Shown piece after piece: positions 6,212 to 10,948 of a stretch of DNA of 10,948 nucleotides. Location: the NCBI GenBank assembly GCA_031430555.1, contig JANPBQ010000162.1, forward strand, positions 1 to 10,948. The letters are read 5' to 3'. The notes under the pieces are model-generated. The model worked only from the letters and a program-made list of their open reading frames with translations. It did not search any database and was not told the DNA's origin. This DNA comes from UKL13-2 sp031430555 (GTDB lineage Bacteria > Pseudomonadota > Gammaproteobacteria > Burkholderiales > Usitatibacteraceae). Within the stretch, counting starts at the first letter, position 1; every line of letters starts with the position of its first letter. A program made the translations under genes and the position numbers.

Positions 6212-7552
6212 TCACTTATGTTGCAGCGCGGCCGCGACCGCATCCATCGCCGGATCGCGTCCGGCGCGATATGCCTCTATCGTCCACGGTGCCGCGATAT
6301 CGGGGTCGAGCGTCGCAACCGAGATCGGTCGTCTCACCACCGGCGCGTGGCAGTCGTCATGGCCGCGGCAGCCGGATTGGTAATCGTGCCGCTCGGTTGC
6401 GTACAGCACCGCTTCACGGGAATTTTTCAGCGTGACGGATTTTCCTTCGGCGAAAAAATTGAGCCGGTCGCCGACCGGCTCACCGACAATCGTCGTGCGC
6501 GCGGCGGCGGCCTGCTTCAGATAACCGGCGGTCGAGATCGCGGCGGAGAACGTCCAAGGGCTGGTGAGAATAAAAATGCGACCGGGAACAAGTGTCGGCA
6601 GGCGTTCGGCGAAATCGCGCGTGGTGGTGAGATCGCCGCCGCCATTCATGCGCAGATCCAGTACAAGATGCGTGGGCTTCTGCATCTCGATCGCCGCTTC
6701 CACGGCGCGGAAAAAGTCGGCCAGTTTTTCATCTTTCGCGTTGGAGCTTTGGCGCATGTCCACCACCATTGCATTCAGCGCGGCATCGACGCGCCAACGA
6801 AATACTCTTGTCGGATCCTTCAACGACCACGGGACCTTGTCCTCGGCCAGCAGCGAGCGCCAGGCCTTGCCCTCGATTTCGGCAAACGAAGGATTCATCC
6901 AGCGCAGCGCATTGCCGCGCGCACGTTCGGTGCCGCCCGAGGTCGCGCTGAGCGTACGTTCCACCGTGGCACCATCGGGCAACAAGAAGCGATAGCGGAG
7001 TTCACCCGGCTCAGTGACGACGCCATCGGCGCGCAGTTGCTCGGGGCTTTCAAGAAAGTACGCGGCACCACGATCCCGCCAGCGCGTAACGCCGCCCGCC
7101 AAGGCGCGATAAGCGGGCCGCAGTTTTTCCATCGTCACGCCGGCAATCGCGATCAGCTTTGCGCCGAGCAAATCGGCGTACGGTTCGCGCGCGCGCAGCA
7201 CGTAGAAATCTTCGCCGAACGGTGTCAGCCGAATGTCGACACGATCATAGCGGCGCGAACGCGGGGCCCCGAAACTTGATGTGTGGCCGTTGTCGGCGAG
7301 GGCCACGATGCGCGCAAGCGCCAGATCGAACTCGGCGGGTTTCAATTCGCCGGCGGTGCGCTCGAGCTGAATCAATCGCCGCTCTGCTTCGGCGCGCGCG
7401 GCGGTGGAGTAGGCACGGTCCTTGGCAAAATGCTCCGTTCTAAATTGGGCGATGTCCTCGCGGCGTTGATCGGCGACATTTGGCGCGGCGAGGGCGAACC
7501 AAGAAAGGCAGTTCAGTGCGTTCGCCAAAAAGCCGCGAATCAGACGATTCAT
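6212..7552 (-). CDS. S41 family peptidase homologue, exported
   Basis: A complete 446-residue protein with an S41 (tail-specific/C-terminal processing) peptidase domain in its second half. The N terminus has a weak signal peptide (MNRLIRGFLANALNCLSWFALAAP), so a periplasmic location is likely. Cys15 is not in a proper lipobox. S41 features are THLVLDLRMNGGGDL (294-308), ILTSPWTFSAA with the presumed nucleophile Ser336, and IVGEP (355-359). In CtpA-type enzymes a Lys follows in a GKG motif; here the aligned residue is Asp362 (VGDR), so a Ser/Lys dyad is not evident. A recognisable PDZ domain is absent. A small Cys395-x5-Cys401-His loop may form a disulfide. Start choice: ATG at 7552 has GGAG at 7559-7562 with 6-nt spacing; an ATG at 7564 contains that GGAG itself and is less likely. 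Confidence 0.85.
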   Translation of the reverse strand: MNRLIRGFLANALNCLSWFALAAPNVADQRREDIAQFRTEHFAKDRAYSTAARAEAERRLIQLERTAGELKPAEFDLALARIVALADNGHTSSFGAPRSRRYDRVDIRLTPFGEDFYVLRAREPYADLLGAKLIAIAGVTMEKLRPAYRALAGGVTRWRDRGAAYFLESPEQLRADGVVTEPGELRYRFLLPDGATVERTLSATSGGTERARGNALRWMNPSFAEIEGKAWRSLLAEDKVPWSLKDPTRVFRWRVDAALNAMVVDMRQSSNAKDEKLADFFRAVEAAIEMQKPTHLVLDLRMNGGGDLTTTRDFAERLPTLVPGRIFILTSPWTFSAAISTAGYLKQAAAARTTIVGEPVGDRLNFFAEGKSVTLKNSREAVLYATERHDYQSGCRGHDDCHAPVVRRPISVATLDPDIAAPWTIEAYRAGRDPAMDAVAAALQHK

Positions 7553-7690
7553 GTTGGGCTCCATTGTCTCGATATCCCGATGCCAGCGAAAAATGGGCCG
7601 CAGCGCGCTTGATAGTACATATTCTCACCCGTTGAGACTAGCGGTTACGCGGCCTCGTCGAGGATTGATTTTTTTAAGTGTGCGTTCATT
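7553..7690 (-). other. Spacer between the LolA-like and S41 genes
   Basis: This 138-bp gap holds the S41 gene's ribosome-binding site (7559-7562) and an inverted repeat TCTCA-CCCGT-TGAGA (7623-7637). On the minus strand a weak -10-like TACTAT lies beside that repeat, but no -35 was found. A short CCTC/GAGG stem at 7653-7663 is followed by a T-run only on the plus strand, where no gene ends, so it is not a useful terminator. Confidence 0.3.
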
Positions 7691-8431
7691 TCATTTTTCG
7701 AGGCCGGCGGCACCGGAAGGGCGTGAGAATACGGCATCTTCCAGCGCCACGTTTACCTTGAGGGCATTGATACTCGCCCTGAAAGTGCCGTCGACCGACG
7801 ATGTCCATATCGGGTGGCGAATGCCACTTCCTTCGTATTTCCATGGCCCCGACAATGATCCCTTTTCGTCGAGATGCGCGCCGTAGGCGAAAGGCTCGCC
7901 CGCGGAATTGAGTCGGTACCATGCAATGCGTTTGCCGAGTTCCGAGACTTGCAATCGGCCGTCGTTCGCGACTGTGAGAGTGATCGCCGGGTCACGTTTC
8001 GCAATACGGGCGATTGTGCGATAAACGTGTGCGGCGTACCAGTGCAAGTCTTCCATTCGTGTGGCGGGCGGCACATCGGCAATTTTGCCGTCACGGGTGC
8101 GCCGCCAGTCCCGGTCGCCGTCAATCACACGCGTCACACTGAGTCCGGGCGCAGAGGTATCGATACGAAATCGTGGCCGCTCGAAGTCCATAGTGATTAC
8201 GCCGCGCACTTCGTTGGGGGCATCGACGCGAAATTGCTGCGCATCATGCACGGTATTTCGCACTGCAGCCCAATTGGCACGCCCGCCGATTTCGTTCAGC
8301 ATCTTCTCGGCAAGATCCTCAGGGTTGAGTGTTTCCGGGGTACCCGCCGCAACCCGCGATACAACGAGCAGTGCGCATCCAACCCAGATGTTCAGTTCGC
8401 AAATTGCCGCCAGACGGGATTTGGAATTCAT
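7691..8431 (-). CDS. Exported protein with LolA-like (outer-membrane lipoprotein-sorting) fold
   Basis: A complete 246-residue protein. The N terminus has a hydrophobic stretch (IWVGCALLVVSRVAAG, about 15-30) suitable for Sec export, with cleavage probably near VAA-G. After it, the pattern AEKMLNEIGGRANWAAVRNT (41-60), a strand with RGVITMDFERPRFRID (76-91), VTRVIDGDRDWRRT (99-112) and a string of later beta strands resembles the half-barrel found in LolA/LolB-like and lipoprotein-sorting proteins. It lacks a lipobox. This fold call is by pattern, not by search; the protein is not LolA itself, whose gene context and length differ. No strong Shine-Dalgarno sequence precedes the ATG. A GGGC-AAAT-GCCC hairpin (8446-8457) lies about 15 bp upstream of the start. 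It is followed 138 bp later by the S41 gene. Confidence 0.7.
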   Translation of the reverse strand: MNSKSRLAAICELNIWVGCALLVVSRVAAGTPETLNPEDLAEKMLNEIGGRANWAAVRNTVHDAQQFRVDAPNEVRGVITMDFERPRFRIDTSAPGLSVTRVIDGDRDWRRTRDGKIADVPPATRMEDLHWYAAHVYRTIARIAKRDPAITLTVANDGRLQVSELGKRIAWYRLNSAGEPFAYGAHLDEKGSLSGPWKYEGSGIRHPIWTSSVDGTFRASINALKVNVALEDAVFSRPSGAAGLEK

Positions 8432-8661
8432 GTATAGGGCTCATCGGGCAAATGCCCAATTCTCCCGCGCATTGCGGCGACATTTTGTATCGGTTTGTTA
8501 CTGTTGGTACTTGGTGTTATGGCGCGCGGCCAACGGCTGTACGGGATACAAAGTGGATCACGCTATTTGTTCGAGGCGGAATCGATGCTGAATTGATGGT
8601 TCAATTTTGCTCATATTCGTCACTGGCATATTCATTTGTCAGACAACAATTTTTCGAGCGA
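8432..8661. other. AT-richer spacer between glmS and the LolA-like gene
   Basis: No gene was found in this 230-bp stretch, which is visibly less GC-rich than its neighbours. Two small features were seen. One is a GGGC/GCCC hairpin at 8446-8457. The other is a GAG-T-GATC-G-CTC stem at the glmS stop (about 8656-8667) followed by AAAAA rather than U on the glmS transcript, so no intrinsic terminator for glmS is recognisable. A promoter for the LolA-like gene presumably lies here, but no convincing -35/-10 pair was found. Confidence 0.35.
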
Positions 8662-10497
8662 TCACTCCACCGTCACACTCTTCGCCAAATTCCGCGGCTT
8701 ATCCACATCCGTCCCCTTCACCAGCGCCGCGTGATACGCGAGCAACTGCACGGGAATGGTATGAATGATCGGCGAGAGCATGCCGCAATTGCGTGGCGCG
8801 CGGATGATGTGCACGCCTTCGCTTTCGGTGAAGTGTGAATCAAGATCGGTGAAGACAAACAATTCGCCGCCGCGCGCGCGGACTTCCTGCATGTTGGATT
8901 TCACTTTTTCGAGTAATGAGTCGTTGGGCGCGATCACCACTACGGGCATGCGGCTATCGACTAACGCGAGCGGGCCGTGCTTGAGTTCGCCGGCGGGATA
9001 GGCTTCGGCGTGGATGTAGGAGATTTCTTTCAGCTTCAGCGCACCTTCGAGCGCGATGGGGTAATGAATACCGCGGCCCAAGAATAGCGCATGCTGTTTT
9101 TCGGCGAAACGATCCGCCCACGCTTTGATTTGTGGTTCGAGATTCAATGCTTGCTGCACGCCGCCGGGGACGTAGCGGAGTTGCTCCATGTACTTCGCTT
9201 CATCGTCTTTGCGCAAGCGGCCTTTGGCTTTGGCGAGTGTCAGCGCGAGCGTGAACTGCACGACCATTTGTGTGGTCATCGCCTTGGTGGACGCGACACC
9301 AATTTCGGGGCCGGCGCGGGTGTAGCACACGAGTTTTGAGGCGCGCGGGATGGCGGATTCGCGCACGTTGCAGATGCTCAGTGTCCACGCGTGGCCGAGT
9401 TCTTTTGCTCGCTTCAGTGCTTCCATCGTATCCAGCGTTTCGCCGGATTGAGAAATAGTGATGACGAGTTGTTTCGGATTGGGGATGGAATCGCGGTAGC
9501 GGTATTCGTGGCCGAGTTCGACGGTGACGGGTACCCGCGCGATGGTTTCGATCCATTGCTTGGCGACGAGGGCGGAGTAGTAGCTGGTGCCGGAGGCGAG
9601 TATCAAGACCGCATCGGCATCACGGAAAATTTCCACCGCACCTTCGCCGAATAATCCGGGATGAACGCCTTCAGTGAGCGCCGCCTCCATCGTATCCGCA
9701 AGGGCTCTGGGCTGCTCGTGGATTTCCTTTTGCATGAAGTGTTGATAGGGGCCAAGCTCACGCGCATCATCCGTAATATCGCTGAACTTGATTTCGCGCG
9801 TGACCGACTTTCCGGCGCGATCCACGACAATGATTTTTTCGCGTGTGAGTTCGGCGACATCGCCTTCTTCCAGATACATCACGCGGCGCGTTTCGGGGAT
9901 GATCGCGGACATGTCGGAGGCGATGAAGTTTTCGTTCTTGCCTTCGACGCCGACGCCGATCAGCAATGGGCAGCCCATACGTGCGCAGCACATCACATCC
10001 GGCGTCAACACCGACAGCACGCCGATCGCGTAGGCCCCATGCAGATCTCGCACCGCGCGCTGCGTGGCTTCAAAAAGACTTTTGGTTTCTTTGTAATAGT
10101 GATGCACCAGATGCGCGATGACTTCGGTATCGGTCTGCGATTCGAAGTGATAGCCGGCGCGCTTCAGGCGTTCGCGCTGCTCTTCGTGGTTCTCGATGAT
10201 GCCGTTATGCACGACCGCGATTTCTTCCTGCGACACATGCGGGTGAGCATTGGGTTCGGTCACGCCGCCGTGCGTGGCCCAACGCGTGTGACCGATGCCG
10301 AGTACGCCATTCAATCCCTCTTCGGCGATGCCCGCTTCCATTTCAGCGACTCGGCCGACGCGGCGCACGCGCTTGATGCCGCCGTTAACAACCGCGATGC
10401 CGGCCGAATCGTAGCCGCGATATTCGAGGCGCTTAAGTCCTTCGGTGAGAATGGGAACGATGTTGCGATTGGCGATGGCGCCGACGATGCCGCACAT
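8662..10497 (-). CDS. glmS: Glutamine--fructose-6-phosphate aminotransferase (isomerizing), GlmS
   Basis: A complete 611-residue cytoplasmic enzyme that converts fructose-6-phosphate and glutamine to glucosamine-6-phosphate, the first committed step toward UDP-GlcNAc. The N-terminal glutamine amidotransferase domain (about 1-220) starts with Cys2, the nucleophile, and has GHTRWATHGG (69-78) and HNGIIEN (97-103). Two SIS sugar-isomerase domains follow, with SGTSYYSA (302-309), ISQSGET (348-354) and GVASTKAMTTQ (400-410) in the first, and LEGALKLKEISYIHAEAYPAGELKHGPLAL (483-512) in the second. Glu491, His507 and Lys606 correspond to E. coli Glu488, His504 and Lys603. Length is normal (E. coli 609). 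The ATG has GGAG at 10505-10508 with 7-nt spacing. It lies downstream of glmU, the usual order, with an unusual structured spacer between. Confidence 0.98.
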   Translation of the reverse strand: MCGIVGAIANRNIVPILTEGLKRLEYRGYDSAGIAVVNGGIKRVRRVGRVAEMEAGIAEEGLNGVLGIGHTRWATHGGVTEPNAHPHVSQEEIAVVHNGIIENHEEQRERLKRAGYHFESQTDTEVIAHLVHHYYKETKSLFEATQRAVRDLHGAYAIGVLSVLTPDVMCCARMGCPLLIGVGVEGKNENFIASDMSAIIPETRRVMYLEEGDVAELTREKIIVVDRAGKSVTREIKFSDITDDARELGPYQHFMQKEIHEQPRALADTMEAALTEGVHPGLFGEGAVEIFRDADAVLILASGTSYYSALVAKQWIETIARVPVTVELGHEYRYRDSIPNPKQLVITISQSGETLDTMEALKRAKELGHAWTLSICNVRESAIPRASKLVCYTRAGPEIGVASTKAMTTQMVVQFTLALTLAKAKGRLRKDDEAKYMEQLRYVPGGVQQALNLEPQIKAWADRFAEKQHALFLGRGIHYPIALEGALKLKEISYIHAEAYPAGELKHGPLALVDSRMPVVVIAPNDSLLEKVKSNMQEVRARGGELFVFTDLDSHFTESEGVHIIRAPRNCGMLSPIIHTIPVQLLAYHAALVKGTDVDKPRNLAKSVTVE

Positions 10498-10556
10498 TAT
10501 TTGACTCCGTAACGGATGACTGATGGGGCGTAACGAGTAACAAAGACTCGCGACAT
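10497..10556 (-). CDS. Possible 19-codon leader ORF ahead of glmS
   Basis: On the minus strand an ATG at 10556 is preceded by a full GGAGG (10561-10565) with 4-nt spacing. It opens a 19-residue frame, MSRVFVTRYAPSVIRYGVK, whose TAA shares its last base with the glmS ATG (TAATG). The glmS Shine-Dalgarno sequence lies inside its last codons. This is the geometry of translational coupling: ribosomes finishing the leader could restart on glmS. Against it, the sequence is partly made of 7-bp repeat units, which produce the recurring TRY/IRY residues by themselves, so the open frame could be accidental. No peptide of this kind is known to me. Expression is untested. Confidence 0.35.
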   Translation of the reverse strand: MSRVFVTRYAPSVIRYGVK

Positions 10557-10591
10557 TGTGCCTCCGTCGCGCGTCACCTGTTACCCGTCAC
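10507..10591 (-). repeat. Degenerate 7-bp repeat (GTNACNN) filling the glmU-glmS spacer
   Basis: Reading the minus strand from 10591, successive 7-mers are GTGACGG, GTAACAG, GTGACGC and GCGACGG (to 10564). After an unrelated stretch and a 1-bp phase slip come GTTACTC, GTTACGC, one non-matching unit, GTCATCC and GTTACGG (10541-10507). The first unit overlaps the glmU stop codon, so the array fills almost the whole spacer. GTAAC and GTTAC units are inverted copies of each other and supply the outer stem of the hairpin. Similar GTTAC/GTCAC heptad-like runs occur between genes in other proteobacteria to my memory, but no function is known to me. Confidence 0.5.
10537..10584 (-). promoter_or_regulatory. 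Imperfect long hairpin in the glmU-glmS spacer
   Basis: Three nested pairings line up: GTAACA/TGTTAC (10537-10542 with 10579-10584), GAC/GTC (10545-10547 with 10573-10575) and CGCGAC/GTCGCG (10549-10554 with 10566-10571), closing an 11-nt loop at 10555-10565. In the transcript the loop displays the GGAGG of the possible leader ORF, while the G of its ATG is in the stem. It has no U-tract, so it is not an intrinsic terminator. It could be a processing or stability element between the two cistrons. In E. coli the glmUS transcript is cut near the glmU stop and glmS is controlled through a leader hairpin; whether this one is analogous is inference. Confidence 0.45.
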
Positions 10592-10948
10592 GTCTTTTTG
10601 ATAGGTCGCTTCCAGCCGGGCTTGGAAATTTGTTGTTTGGTGTTCATCGTGAGTCCGCCGGGTGGCACATCTTTCCAGACCGTCGTGCCAGCCGCAATAT
10701 CAGCCCCTTTGCCGATGGTAATGGGTGCCACCAGTTGCACGTCGGAGCCGATATGCACATTGTCTTCGATCACGCTGCGGTGTTTGTTGGCGCCGTCGTA
10801 ATTGCAAACGATGGTGCCGGCACCGATATTGACTTTGATGCCGACGGTAGTGTCACCGATTTAGCTCAGGAGATACGCTTTGGAAGAGAAACCTAATTCA
10901 CTCGCTTTTACTTCGACAAAATAGCCCAGATGTACTTCATCTCCCAGT
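10588..10948 (-). pseudogene. glmU: glmU 3' part (bifunctional UDP-GlcNAc synthesis enzyme), interrupted by an in-frame stop
   Basis: This is the C-terminal left-handed beta-helix (acetyltransferase) region of GlmU, which makes GlcNAc-1-phosphate from glucosamine-1-phosphate and then UDP-GlcNAc. Reading from the right edge: LGDEVHLGYFVEVKASELG, then FSSKAYLLS, a TAA at 10861-10863, and then 90 more residues in the same frame with NIGAGTI, CNYDGANKH, SDVQLVAPITIGKGADIAAG and the terminal GWKRPIKKT. By alignment with E. coli, the TAA replaces Tyr366, Leu replaces the catalytic His363, and the GKGS block is GFSS. Asn377 and Lys392 are retained, and 90 residues after the stop equals E. coli. No indel is needed to align it. 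It is either a real nonsense lesion or base errors near a sequence end. Most of glmU lies outside the window. Confidence 0.85.

Noticed and set aside
6122..7279. Plus-strand open frame of 385 codons opposite the S41 gene
   Set aside because: Its translation is rich in Arg/Gly/Ala without recognisable domains, and the minus-strand frame has clear S41 motifs and a ribosome-binding site.
7549..7620. A 23-codon frame ending ATGA on the S41 start
   Set aside because: Its ribosome-binding site is only GGTGAG at 3 nt from the ATG, the sequence has no notable structure, and such short overlaps are common by chance. It is weaker than the glmS case.
9661..10512. Plus-strand open frame of 283 codons opposite glmS
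   Set aside because: It is a shadow of the glmS amidotransferase domain, which is certain.
10498..10587. A glmS ribozyme in front of glmS
   Set aside because: The spacer is only 90 nt, much of it heptad repeat, too short for the known ribozyme core, which belongs to Gram-positive glmS leaders.
10588..10773. A separate 61-codon gene starting at GTG 10773
   Set aside because: It is the C-terminal end of glmU in frame with the upstream fragment, not an independent gene.

Overview
The window (about 58-60% GC by eye) reads as chromosome from a Gram-negative proteobacterium, most likely a betaproteobacterium. The reasons are the GlmS sequence style, the glmU-glmS gene order, a TonB-dependent outer-membrane receptor, several exported or lipoprotein products, and DUF1203/DUF2459-type genes. 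This placement comes from remembered family features, not from a search. There are no tRNA or rRNA genes, insertion sequences, phage genes or CRISPR arrays.

Layout: the left edge carries two plus-strand genes, the 3' end of a GGDEF (diguanylate cyclase) gene and a DUF1203 gene. Everything from 913 to the right edge is on the minus strand. Read in the direction of transcription (right to left) it runs: a damaged 3' part of glmU, complete glmS, a LolA-like exported protein, an S41-type peptidase homologue, a large TonB-dependent receptor, a PPOX-type flavoprotein, a DUF2459 lipoprotein, and an overlapping pair of uncharacterised genes (195 and 178 codons) that converge on DUF1203 at about 880-912.

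How the genes fit together: glmU and glmS form the only clear pathway unit (UDP-GlcNAc synthesis for peptidoglycan and LPS). The 195/178-codon pair is joined by a TGATG stop-start overlap and is probably translationally coupled. The genes between are mostly single envelope or periplasmic genes separated by 75-235 bp, so they are probably not one operon.

The most unusual part is the glmU-glmS junction at 10497-10948. The glmU reading frame carries an in-frame TAA at the codon of a conserved active-site tyrosine, and the catalytic histidine three codons earlier is replaced by leucine. The 90-bp spacer is built from degenerate 7-bp units (GTNACNN on the minus strand), folds into an imperfect hairpin, and contains a possible 19-codon leader ORF. 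That ORF has a GGAGG ribosome-binding site and its TAA shares one base with the glmS ATG.
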